From: a bacterium
GTDB lineage: Bacteria; Hydrothermota; UBA3073; JACQXS01; JAQTXJ01
Length of the DNA: 64,000 nt
NCBI GenBank assembly: GCA_028716385.1
Contig: JAQUPX010000003.1
Span: forward strand, 1 to 64,000
Direction of reading: 5' to 3'
The translations under genes and the position numbers were made by a program. The stretch's first letter is position 1. Each line of letters starts with the position of its first letter. Shown here piece by piece: positions 45,243 to 52,950 of the stretch. The notes below the pieces were generated by a model. The model was given only the letters and a program-made list of their open reading frames with translations, was not told where the DNA came from and searched no databases.

Positions 45243-46298
45243 CTAATGCTTCTTCATCGCATCATAAAAAGCCTGCCAAAATGGGTCTACCCTCGGATGT
45301 TCCAATTCCCTATCCTTGCCATTTTCTCTTAATATTATTTTCTCTTTGGCATTCGTTAATTCCCCAACAATTGCCGATTTAATACCTTCTTTGGATAATA
45401 CGTTAACTACCTCTTGCGCTTTATGCGGTCTGCAAGAGACAATCAAAGTCCCTTCACTTATGGACTTATAAGGGTCAATCTTGAAATAATCGCATATCTC
45501 TTTTACGTTATTCTCTACCGGGATAAGTTCTTTCTCTACCCTTATCCCCAACCCGCTCGCTTGCGCAAGTTCATATAAGCCGCCCCAGATTCCGCATTCC
45601 GTAGCATCATGCATTGAACTTATTCCTTCGTCCCTGACTCCTACTTTTACCGCAGCCATAGCCTCTTTTACGACGGACATTTTATAAAACAACTCCTGCG
45701 ATTGCTTGGAGAATTCACTTCCAAATTCCTTTTCAAGCAGTTTAGGAAACATAGCCGCAAATATCCCGCAGGCTTCTATCGCAGGCCCTTTTGTAATAAT
45801 TATTTTATCCTTTTCTTTTGCCATTTTAGGAGTTACGTATTTGTCTTTATCCCCTATAGCCAAAACCGTAGCGCCACCAACCATCGGATAATTGCAGTTT
45901 TCATACCTCGCAGTATGTCCACAAATTACACTTATTCCAAATTTTTTACATTCTTTATGAATTGTCTCCCACATTATTTGTATCTCTTCTTCGTTTATTT
46001 CCATAGGTAAGTTAAGGTCTATTGCCATATAAACCGGAGGCAGCCCGCTTGTTACCACATCGGAAATAAGTATATGCGCAGCAAACCACGCCGCTCTCTC
46101 CCAACCATAAGCAGGAACTATAAATACGGGGTCAGTCGTTATCGCCACCGCCTGTGTCCCGATTTCTACGATTCCAACGTCTACACCATGCTGTGGGCCT
46201 ACAAGTATATTCTTATTAACGGCGCCTAAACGCGGAAATATCAGCTCGTTAAAAACCTCAGGCGATATCTTGCCAATATCCGGAAGCTTTGTTTTCAT
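45243..46298 (-). CDS. AIR synthase-related protein (HypE/SelD/ThiL superfamily)
   Basis: This 351-residue protein has the PurM-type two-domain fold: N-terminal PRLGAVNKNILVGPQHGVDVGI, the Asp-rich AITTDPVFIVPAYGWERAAW, and SDVVTSGLPPVYMAIDLNLP; then VICGHTARYENCNYPMVGGA and DATECGIWGGLYELAQASGLGI, which match the AIRS_C Gly-rich loop. Proteins of this superfamily bind ATP and activate an acyl or phosphate group. It lies directly upstream of selD and opposite the LysR gene, which suggests a role in selenium or a related cofactor, but the reaction is not known. It has no SelD-type catalytic Cys/Sec motif at its N-terminus. Confidence 0.82.
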   Translation of the reverse strand: MKTKLPDIGKISPEVFNELIFPRLGAVNKNILVGPQHGVDVGIVEIGTQAVAITTDPVFIVPAYGWERAAWFAAHILISDVVTSGLPPVYMAIDLNLPMEINEEEIQIMWETIHKECKKFGISVICGHTARYENCNYPMVGGATVLAIGDKDKYVTPKMAKEKDKIIITKGPAIEACGIFAAMFPKLLEKEFGSEFSKQSQELFYKMSVVKEAMAAVKVGVRDEGISSMHDATECGIWGGLYELAQASGLGIRVEKELIPVENNVKEICDYFKIDPYKSISEGTLIVSCRPHKAQEVVNVLSKEGIKSAIVGELTNAKEKIILRENGKDRELEHPRVDPFWQAFYDAMKKH

Positions 46299-46336
46299 CT
46301 TTTTCCCTCCCTATTTTATAAACATATATTTTGATA

Positions 46337-46404
46337 TTCATTCAATATATAAAATTTGTCAATCTGAATTTTTAAATATTCTACTAAACTAAACACTGAT
46401 ATAA
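46337..46404. promoter_or_regulatory. Shared intergenic element between the AIR-synthase-like gene and LysR
   Basis: Contains TTCATTCAATATATAAAATT, TGTCAATCTGAATTTTTAAA and AACACTGATATA, matching the order of the element at 37182-37233 with one insertion of about 15 bases. It lies between divergent genes, the usual position for LysR binding. Minus-strand TTGACA (46362-46357) may be the -35 of the AIR-synthase-like gene. Confidence 0.55.
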
Positions 46405-46407
46405 ATC

Positions 46408-46436
46408 TTGACATACTTAATAATCCGAATTAAAAA
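46408..46436 (+). promoter_or_regulatory. Candidate promoter of the LysR gene
   Basis: TTGACA at 46408-46413, a 17-base spacer and TAAAAA at 46431-46436 lie 25 bases before ATG 46461. The -35 is perfect and the -10 matches 4 of 6 consensus positions. It lies next to the shared element at 46337-46404. Confidence 0.5.
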
Positions 46437-46460
46437 CTTATACACTCGGAAACAAACAAA

Positions 46461-47345
46461 ATGATAGACTTACAGCAACTGAAAACTTTTTGCACGGTAG
46501 TAGAGAAAAAGAGTTTCACCAAAGCGCAGGAAATAGTCCATCGTACCCAATCTACAATAAGTTCTCAAATATCGGCACTGGAAAGATTTTACAATACCCC
46601 CCTGTTTGACCGTTCAGCAAGAGAAATAAAAGTCACCGAGAACGGGAAAATATTATACGAATACGCCAAAAAGATTATTGAACTTGTAGAGAAATCCAGG
46701 AATGCCATAAATTCATCAAAACAGACTCTACAGGGCGAGTTACTCATCGGTGCCAGCACAATACCCGGAACTTATATATTACCCGAAATTTTAAGTGTTT
46801 TTAAGAAAAAATATTCTGAAGTCAATATCTCTATGCAAATCACCAACAGCAAAGACATAATTAATAAAATAATTGAACATACGCTGGAAATAGGAGTAGT
46901 CGGAGAAAAGCTAAACGACAACCGTCTTGAATATATAAATATAGCAAAAGACAGAATCGTTCTTGTTGTCCCGCAAAATCATAAATGGGCAAAAATATCA
47001 AGCATTAAACTAAAAGACATTCAAAAAGAATCTTTCCTTTCGAGGGAAGAAGGTTCGGGAACCAAAGCAACGTTGGAATCCATTTTGAAAACAAAAGGCA
47101 TAACTAAATTAAACACTTCCATAAATTTGGGAAGCACCGAAGCAATAAAAGAAGGAGTAAAGGCAGGATTAGGTCCGGCTTTTATATCCGAATGGGCAAT
47201 CAAAGACAAGTCATTAAAAACAATTACCGTCGAAAACCTTGATATTGTACGTCACTTTTATATTGTATTCCTAAAAAACAGCGTAAAAAACAATATCCTA
47301 GAAACTTTTATAAAATTTATTAAAAAAGATTATTCTTTATCCTGA
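46461..47345 (+). CDS. LysR-family regulator (selenium-metabolism-associated type)
   Basis: This 294-residue protein has the N-terminal LysR helix-turn-helix DLQQLKTFCTVVEKKSFTKA and QSTISSQISALERFYNTPLF, then GELLIGASTIPGTYILPEIL and the periplasmic-binding-like effector domain. The 'GASTIPG-x-Y-x-LPE' stretch is typical of the LysR group annotated as associated with selenium metabolism. It is transcribed divergently from the AIR-synthase-like and selD genes, the normal arrangement for a LysR controlling its neighbour. The inducer is unknown. Confidence 0.88.
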   Translation: MIDLQQLKTFCTVVEKKSFTKAQEIVHRTQSTISSQISALERFYNTPLFDRSAREIKVTENGKILYEYAKKIIELVEKSRNAINSSKQTLQGELLIGASTIPGTYILPEILSVFKKKYSEVNISMQITNSKDIINKIIEHTLEIGVVGEKLNDNRLEYINIAKDRIVLVVPQNHKWAKISSIKLKDIQKESFLSREEGSGTKATLESILKTKGITKLNTSINLGSTEAIKEGVKAGLGPAFISEWAIKDKSLKTITVENLDIVRHFYIVFLKNSVKNNILETFIKFIKKDYSLS

Positions 47346-47464
47346 GTTTAACTTTTTCCTCTCCTGTTTCTTATCTTGTTTGGGATTTGGATTTAATTTT
47401 CTACTCTTATTTTCTTCTCTGTTCTCTACCTACTGCCTACTTCCTACTGTCTACTGCCTACTTC

Positions 47465-49027
47465 TTATATCTTTCTATCTATTTCTACACTTTTTTCTTT
47501 TAACGTATACACTTCTATTTTATCTCTCTGTGAATATTTCCCTGATTTAAATTCTTTTTTATTTTGTAGTTTATCGTATGTGTTTCCGGAAATAAGTATC
47601 TCCCCCGGAAGCGCCATTTTCTGTAAATGTCCCGCAATATCGGTTATTTTACTGAATACTACGTTATCTCCCTTTTGCTGGTCTTCAACAATTTTTCCCG
47701 TATTCAACCCCAGACGAACGTTAAAAGGCAATTTGAGAAAGTTTGTTGTTTTATTGAACTTGTCCAAACCATCTAATAATTGCTGAGCACCGGCAATCGC
47801 TTTATTTACGTCTTCAAACAAGTACATTGCTTCGTCACCTGCCCTACTTAACAGCCTCCCCTGGTTATTCTGGATAATAAGGTCTGCAAGTTTCCAGAAC
47901 TCCGTAAAAGAGAAAATAATGTTCTCCTGTAATTCATTCTGTTTCAACGCTGTACTTTCTACAATATCTATATCCATAGCTGTTACTTCGTGGATAAACT
48001 TCTTTTGTATATGCTCACTCAAAACGTTTTGCATTTTCAAAGATTCTTCTAGAGATAATTTATCAACGCGTATATTTCCTCCTGCAACAGATTGCGGAGT
48101 CACATTATCACTAACGGCAACTTCTTCTCCGTCATATTCTGTCGGAGGAGTTGCGCGACCTGCTATCCAAGTCATTAGTTCCCATAATACTAAAATCACT
48201 AATATTATTGGCACACCTACGTATAAGAATGTACTTAAATCAAAATTTACTTTTCCCGGGTAAATCGTCATTACTATTAAATCTAACAAAACAACTAATC
48301 CCGCTCCCGATAATACGCCCGTTAAATCAAGCCACCATTTCTTTTCCCTTATAAATAATTCTATATAATAGCTTATCATTCCCCAGATAATTGCCTGAAA
48401 AATTATCAGTGGTTGAGCTAAAAGAAACTTTCCCGAATTTGTTATTATTTTATAAAAATCATCTACGAAGAAACTATTCGCTTTAACTTGAAACCAGCTG
48501 AAATTATAGAATAAAAGTGGCAATTCCTTTAAGGAATAGAATTTATAAACAGGCGTCCCGACAACTAAATATCCCATAATTTCTTGCTGTGTAATTATCC
48601 CCAGAATACAACACCAGAAACATGCAACTCCGGCTATTACCGGACCCTTATTTTTCAACAGCAAAGGTGCGAGTATTACGATTAAAAATTCAAGGGGAAT
48701 ATGAGTTTTAAACGAAACAGAAGTAGCTAAAAACGATGTCCCCGCCACCAATAAAAACATTTCGGGAAAATCAGAAAACCAAATCGTTATTATTAAGAAA
48801 CAGAGAGCAACAACTATATAGCATAAAAAAAGTTCTATAGAATGATAAGCGATTGTTATGCTAATCGCACTCATAGTAAGCACTGTGGCAAACCTGATAA
48901 ACTTCCATCCTATCAGGCAAATTATCAAACCAAAACAAAGGCTCCACCAATTTGGGAAATACGGGAACACGTTAAGGGATAAAAAAGTTATCACTCCCAA
49001 CGCAGCAGCAATAAGAAACCCTTTCAT
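47465..49027 (-). CDS. Membrane-bound class III adenylate/guanylate cyclase-like protein
   Basis: This 520-residue protein has an N-terminal membrane half (about eight hydrophobic segments to residue 290) and a C-terminal cyclase domain (about residues 340-505). VTAMDIDIVESTALKQ holds the first metal-binding Asp, LSRAGDEAMYLFED the second, and VRLGLNTGKIV and ITDIAGHLQKMALPGEILIS follow. Class III cyclases make cAMP or cGMP. Two metal Asps appear present, but the substrate-specifying residues cannot be assigned confidently. The gene is isolated, followed by a short spacer and then the converging LysR gene. Confidence 0.8.
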   Translation of the reverse strand: MKGFLIAAALGVITFLSLNVFPYFPNWWSLCFGLIICLIGWKFIRFATVLTMSAISITIAYHSIELFLCYIVVALCFLIITIWFSDFPEMFLLVAGTSFLATSVSFKTHIPLEFLIVILAPLLLKNKGPVIAGVACFWCCILGIITQQEIMGYLVVGTPVYKFYSLKELPLLFYNFSWFQVKANSFFVDDFYKIITNSGKFLLAQPLIIFQAIIWGMISYYIELFIREKKWWLDLTGVLSGAGLVVLLDLIVMTIYPGKVNFDLSTFLYVGVPIILVILVLWELMTWIAGRATPPTEYDGEEVAVSDNVTPQSVAGGNIRVDKLSLEESLKMQNVLSEHIQKKFIHEVTAMDIDIVESTALKQNELQENIIFSFTEFWKLADLIIQNNQGRLLSRAGDEAMYLFEDVNKAIAGAQQLLDGLDKFNKTTNFLKLPFNVRLGLNTGKIVEDQQKGDNVVFSKITDIAGHLQKMALPGEILISGNTYDKLQNKKEFKSGKYSQRDKIEVYTLKEKSVEIDRKI

Positions 49028-49359
49028 TATAGTTTTACTATATCTAATTAAAATTCATATTGTCAATTATTTTATAAAAATGCATCCTTCTTTTATATTC
49101 AAACTATTTATCATGTTTTTTGCTTTTCGTATTTTCTTGATCCTGTAAATCCTGTCCTGTTTTTCTGTTTCATGTTTTTCTTTTCTTTGCGGCTTTGCGT
49201 GAGATTTTCTGTTCTTTCTTTTTACCCCCGGATTTCCTTTTTTATCCGTGTATATCCGTGTCTGGAGTTTACCCCGCATATGTATTGTGCGGGGTGGTGA
49301 GACTTGTTTGTTCTTTGTTTAGTAGAATTTGATACTTCTGTTTTAGAAGTAACAATATG
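49028..49359. repeat. Intergenic repeats between the cyclase gene and the tRNA cluster
   Basis: About 330 bases of the dispersed family (CTTTGCGGCTTTGCGTGAGA near 49178; ATCCGTGTATATCCGTG near 49243) ending in ATTGTGCGGGGTGG. No gene; a minus-strand frame at 49067-49279 is composed of the repeat. It grades into the TTAC array. Confidence 0.6.
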
Positions 49360-49441
49360 TTACTATAAATTACAGTTCTTACTATGAGTTACAGTTCTTA
49401 CTATAAATTACTATAAGTTACTATATGTTACTATTTATTAC
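49360..49441. repeat. TTAC tandem array, 9-10-base period, 9 units
   Basis: TTAC occurs at 49360, 49370, 49379, 49389, 49398, 49408, 49418, 49428 and 49438. Units vary as TTACTATAAA, TTACAGTTC, TTACTATGAG, TTACTATAAG and TTACTATATG. The same unit occurs three times at 37138-37161. The array lies 110 bases upstream of tRNA-Phe. It is not a CRISPR array (no spacers). Confidence 0.7.
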
Positions 49442-49505
49442 AATTCCCAATTTTTTTAGTGCCTTAGTGTTTTTGTGGCAATTATTTATTCTTCCCAATA
49501 TTTTC

Positions 49506-49534
49506 TTGACATAAACACTATATTAAACTAAATT
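49506..49534 (+). promoter_or_regulatory. Promoter of tRNA-Phe
   Basis: TTGACA (49506-49511), 17 bases, TAAATT (49529-49534). Expected transcription start is about 49541, twelve bases before the mature tRNA 5' end, consistent with a short leader removed by RNase P. Confidence 0.6.
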
Positions 49535-49553
49535 GACAGTTTACTATGGTTAT

Positions 49554-49626
49554 GCCAAGGTAGCTCAGTCGGTAGAGCACTAGACTGAAAATCTAGGTGT
49601 CGGCGGTCCGATTCCGCCCCTTGGCA
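49554..49626 (+). tRNA. tRNA-Phe (GAA)
   Basis: Cloverleaf: acceptor GCCAAGG/CCTTGGC with discriminator A, D arm GCTC-AGTCGGTA-GAGC, anticodon arm CTAGA-CTGAAAA-TCTAG (anticodon GAA), variable GTGTC, T arm GGCGG-TCCGATT-CCGCC. The 3' CCA is not encoded. The T loop begins TCC instead of TTC, so position 55 is C rather than the nearly invariant U that becomes pseudouridine. Confidence 0.95.
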
Positions 49627-49722
49627 TTTTTCATAAGAAGCCTTTAGAAATATTACTACTATAATCCCGAGTCCGTTGCGGGAAATATTTGATATTTAAT
49701 ATTTAATTTTTGATTTATCTCT

Positions 49723-49794
49723 GCCGGCGTGGCTCAGTGGTAGAGCAGCGGTTTCGTAAACCGCAGGTCGAAGGTTCGATTCCTTTCGCCGGCT
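49723..49794 (+). tRNA. tRNA-Thr (CGT)
   Basis: Cloverleaf of 72 bases: acceptor GCCGGCG/CGCCGGC with discriminator T, D arm GCTC-AGTGGTA-GAGC, anticodon arm GCGGT-TTCGTAA-ACCGC (anticodon CGT), variable AGGTC, T arm GAAGG-TTCGATT-CCTTT. CCA is not encoded. Its 3' 46 bases recur with two changes at 57647-57692, marking it as one boundary of a possible integrated segment. Confidence 0.95.
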
Positions 49795-50019
49795 TACCTT
49801 TTGGGATGTTCAAAATCACTTTGTGCCAATTTCTAAACTTTTATATAATATATTTACGGATTCCTGAAGATGAAATTATAACCATCCTGTTTTCTTCGTG
49901 GGTTCCTTTTTGTATGTCTTGAAGGGGGATGATAAGTTTAGTTCTAATATTTGGCAAGAGGAAAAATTAATTATTGAGATAAACTTCAATTGGTTATAAT
50001 TACCAAATAACCTTAATTT

Positions 50020-51729
50020 TTATAAATCTTGTGCTTTAATATTACCTTTGTATTCTATGAGATGACTAGGTATCCAAGAAATAAACTCGGACTTTTCCTT
50101 CTTCGGAATCCATTCTCCTTTTTTGTCCTTTGGAGCAATAAGCCATTTAGTTGACAATAAGTAACAACATTTTCTGGACCTAGTTAACGAAACAACAAAT
50201 TGACAAATTTCTACATCTGAAATATTTACCTTATCCCTCGGTAAATCTCCATTGTTCATTCCCACTATAAACACATATCCTGCTGAAAGCCCTTTACATC
50301 CTTTATAGGAGGTAAGAATAATTATTGGCTCTGTATCTAAACATCTTTCTGTTTCTTTCTGTTCTTTTGGAGTAAAATAGTTTAAAATTTCCTCGGAGGA
50401 ACTTCCTAATATTCTTTGAATATGCTCTAAAACTTCCATAGAAGGACTTATTCCTTCTTTTACCTTTTTTAAACATTCAATGATTTTTTGGTGTATGCCT
50501 ATAAAGTCGCTATTCAACAATTCTTTAATCTGCGTTCCTTCTTCAGATTTTGTGATTACATCTCTCAATTTCTCTGAATCAAAATATTCGACTAATATTC
50601 TCCATCCTAGGTTGGATTGTTCATCTTCTATTAATAATTCATATGCATTAATGGGACCATAAGTTGTCCCCTCACTTGGAGAATAAGAGACTCTACTATA
50701 CTGTTTTGAAATAAGTTTGTAGATTATTTCAAGATATTGTTTCGGTCCCGTAATAAGAACCGTAGGATATCCTTTTTCACTACTGTTTGACAAAATGATT
50801 TCTTCCTCTGGAATATTCATTATTTCTTTTTGTATATATTGGGCAAGCACTTGAGCTGTTGAAATTTGAACTGCAATTATATGAGGATACTTTAGACTAT
50901 CTTCTTCTTTGTCATCCCAATAACACTCATATTTTTTAGGTATTCTGCCTTTTAGACTCCCTAATTTTTCGGCATTAATAGTAATTTCATTTACGGCATC
51001 TACTATAACTTTTGTGCAACGTGTACAAAAAGGTAGCGGAAATTTATCATACTGCCCCGAATAATATTTCCCCCTAATATATTCGGGTGAGGAGGACCGC
51101 TCATCATATATAGCCTGATCGTCATCCCCTACAATTAATATGTTTCCTTTTTTTTCAAGTTCATCAATAAATGCGACCTCTAAAGGATTAAAATCCTGAA
51201 ATTCGTCAATTACTATTTGATTAAAATTAGAAAAAATATCTGGTCTTTTTCGTAATATTAGCAGTAACCTGTAAACAGAATCATTAAAACCCACTGCTTT
51301 ATAGTAATCCCCTCGATTTAAATAAAATTCTATTTCAGGACTTGTTTCTTTTAGTTCTCTAAATTTAATATCAAAATTATTTAAATTTCTATTAAGTATT
51401 TTAGAGTCTTCTTCTATAATTTTTGTGAGGTAAGGACATAATTCAACTCTTCCTTTTCTTTCGTGGAGTATTTTTTTACAATAAGCGTGAAATGTTTTAA
51501 CTTCTGCATAATTGCTTAGTTTTAAATTTAATTCTTCAACAAGCTTGCGTATAAAAGTCATAGCTAAATTATTACCCTTATAATTTTGCTTTAATAATTC
51601 ACCGAAAGTATAAGTTTTCCCTGTGCCTGCTCCAGAGACAATAATTTTTTTCTTGGCCGTTGAAGATAAAATATCCTCTAAACATTTTTTTCTCCCGTCT
51701 CGCTGTTCTTTTTTTATTTTTTCATCCAT
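50020..51729 (-). CDS. UvrD/Rep-like superfamily 1 helicase
   Basis: This protein of about 569 residues has helicase motifs in order: I VSGAGTGKTYTFGEL, Ia TFIRKL, II IVIDEFQDFNP, III LIVGDDDQAIYDERS, V TSYKGCKGLSAGYVFIVGMN, VI VSLTRSRKCCYLLST. This is a small UvrD-like helicase of the size seen in defence systems (GajB-like) and of stand-alone superfamily 1 helicases. No nuclease domain follows. ATG 51729 with AGGGG upstream is preferred. It lies downstream of the AbiV-SEC-C pair, inside the interval flanked by tRNA-Thr sequences, which makes a defence or mobile-element role plausible but unproven. Confidence 0.88.
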   Translation of the reverse strand: MDEKIKKEQRDGRKKCLEDILSSTAKKKIIVSGAGTGKTYTFGELLKQNYKGNNLAMTFIRKLVEELNLKLSNYAEVKTFHAYCKKILHERKGRVELCPYLTKIIEEDSKILNRNLNNFDIKFRELKETSPEIEFYLNRGDYYKAVGFNDSVYRLLLILRKRPDIFSNFNQIVIDEFQDFNPLEVAFIDELEKKGNILIVGDDDQAIYDERSSSPEYIRGKYYSGQYDKFPLPFCTRCTKVIVDAVNEITINAEKLGSLKGRIPKKYECYWDDKEEDSLKYPHIIAVQISTAQVLAQYIQKEIMNIPEEEIILSNSSEKGYPTVLITGPKQYLEIIYKLISKQYSRVSYSPSEGTTYGPINAYELLIEDEQSNLGWRILVEYFDSEKLRDVITKSEEGTQIKELLNSDFIGIHQKIIECLKKVKEGISPSMEVLEHIQRILGSSSEEILNYFTPKEQKETERCLDTEPIIILTSYKGCKGLSAGYVFIVGMNNGDLPRDKVNISDVEICQFVVSLTRSRKCCYLLSTKWLIAPKDKKGEWIPKKEKSEFISWIPSHLIEYKGNIKAQDL

Positions 51730-51849
51730 ATCTATTCCCCTTGCAAATTCTCCCACTTCCCCTTCTCCACTCTTTTCCGCCTTCTCCTAACAATCTTCTA
51801 CTGAACCTTCAAACAATCTATATCTATTTGTAGTTTTGTTACAGAACTT

Positions 51850-51927
51850 TTAGTTACAGTTGCAGACAATATATTTTTTCCCGATACCACAGGAGCAAGG
51901 ATCATTTTTGCCTATTTTTACACTCAT
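51850..51927 (-). CDS. SEC-C motif mini-protein (25 residues)
   Basis: The ATG overlaps the AbiV stop as ATGA. The product is MSVKIGKNDPCSCGIGKKYI followed by VCNCN, ending at TAA 51852-51850. It matches the SEC-C zinc motif ('NDPCPCGSGKKYKKCC', as at the SecA C-terminus) with Cys11, Cys13, Cys22; the last ligand is shifted (C-N-C instead of C-C or C-H). The four-base overlap indicates translational coupling to the AbiV-like protein. It could be a real small Zn-binding partner or a decayed C-terminal SEC-C domain split from AbiV. Confidence 0.65.
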   Translation of the reverse strand: MSVKIGKNDPCSCGIGKKYIVCNCN

Positions 51928-52676
51928 TTTATGTTTTGTTCCTCATTTTCAAGTTCAGATAAAATTTCAGACATATTTTTATTCTTACTAAGTTCCAAGA
52001 CTTTAAAAAGTAGTTTTTCATCTTTGAGTAGTATATTTAAAAATGATGATATGCCTTGATATTGTTTATATACCAAATCAATACAAAATTTCGCCTCTGT
52101 GTATAATATATCTTTCGGAGAAATTATTTTTCCTTCTTTATTAATCTCCACGTAAAATCCCAGTTGTTTACGTTTTTCAATTCCCTTAAAATGATTCATA
52201 CCTTTTTCAACTTTACCGTATCCTTTTGTCCCTAATCGTCCCATAAGTTCCATCTTACGCTTATTTTCCCGGATTACTTTATTCTTTTCTTTATTGCTTT
52301 TTTCGGAATTTTTTAATTTACTAATCATATCTGCAAAAGGAGAAATTGCTGTCACCAATAAAGTAGTAATTTCAGATATAAACTGTTTGAAATTATGATT
52401 GTATATATCATTTTTTTTGATATACATTTCCATTCCCATTATTTCGTAAAAATAGATAAGTGCTTTTGATACTTCTTCTGATGCTAACACTGCAAGACTA
52501 AACCCGTGTCCATAACTCTTTTTTGAAATAAGGATTCGGGCATCGTCAATAAACTGTTTAGCGTTTTGCAAACAGAGTTTAGTTGCTTCAACAAGAGTTT
52601 CCTTTGGATGGACTATATTAGCCTTTCCCTGTGGTTTTAACACAGTTACTTCATCTTTTTTTTGCATTTCCTCCAT
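51924..52676 (-). CDS. AbiV-family abortive-infection protein
   Basis: This 250-residue protein is helical. After a Lys-rich start it has LVEATKLCLQNAKQFIDDAR and GHGFSLAVLASEEVSKALIYFYEIMG, the AbiV family pattern; AbiV blocks phage translation in lactococci. The E-E-x-x-K segment is the most conserved part. ATG 52676 has AAGGAGAAAT upstream and removes an N-terminal extension. Its stop overlaps the SEC-C mini-protein ATG. The neighbouring UvrD-like gene and the flanking tRNA fragment support a defence or mobile context. Activity is not demonstrated. Confidence 0.75.
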   Translation of the reverse strand: MEEMQKKDEVTVLKPQGKANIVHPKETLVEATKLCLQNAKQFIDDARILISKKSYGHGFSLAVLASEEVSKALIYFYEIMGMEMYIKKNDIYNHNFKQFISEITTLLVTAISPFADMISKLKNSEKSNKEKNKVIRENKRKMELMGRLGTKGYGKVEKGMNHFKGIEKRKQLGFYVEINKEGKIISPKDILYTEAKFCIDLVYKQYQGISSFLNILLKDEKLLFKVLELSKNKNMSEILSELENEEQNIK

Positions 52677-52904
52677 ATTTCTCCTTTTCTTAAATATCAA
52701 GACTATGAAATAATCTATTACTATTAAAATATCTCCCTGTCAAGGGGTTTCTGTCCCCTGTCGGTAGAAATAAAAACGCTCCCCCGGGAACGATGGGGAA
52801 GCTCGATTGCGTTTCTAACTAACTATTTTCCACCCTCCCGGCAACTAATTCCGAGGGTTCAATCTATTTCAATTTCTCTTTAGTACAATCAAAAGAAAGT
52901 ACAA

Positions 52905-52933
52905 AAGCCCTTCTGTGTTTAGCAGAAGAGCTT
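52905..52933 (-). terminator. Rho-independent terminator after the 1140-residue secreted protein
   Basis: Minus orientation: AAGC-t-CTTCTG, loop CTAAACA, CAGAAG-g-GCTT followed by TTGTACTTT. A ten-base-pair stem with one mismatch sits about 20 bases after the stop of 52951-56373. The T-rich tail is short but suitable. Confidence 0.6.
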
Positions 52934-52950
52934 CGGTTGTTGTTATCTTT

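Noticed and set aside
49067-49279. Minus-strand basic 70-residue protein
   Set aside because: Translation of the dispersed repeat; rich in Lys/Arg/His only because of the repeat composition.
49360-49441. CRISPR array
   Set aside because: Units are about 10 bases with no spacers and no cas genes are near.
49710-49922. 70-codon plus-strand frame over tRNA-Thr
   Set aside because: It overlaps the tRNA gene completely at its start and has no protein features.
50020-52676. Gabija defence system
   Set aside because: Only a UvrD-like helicase is present; no GajA-type OLD-family nuclease is found next to it.
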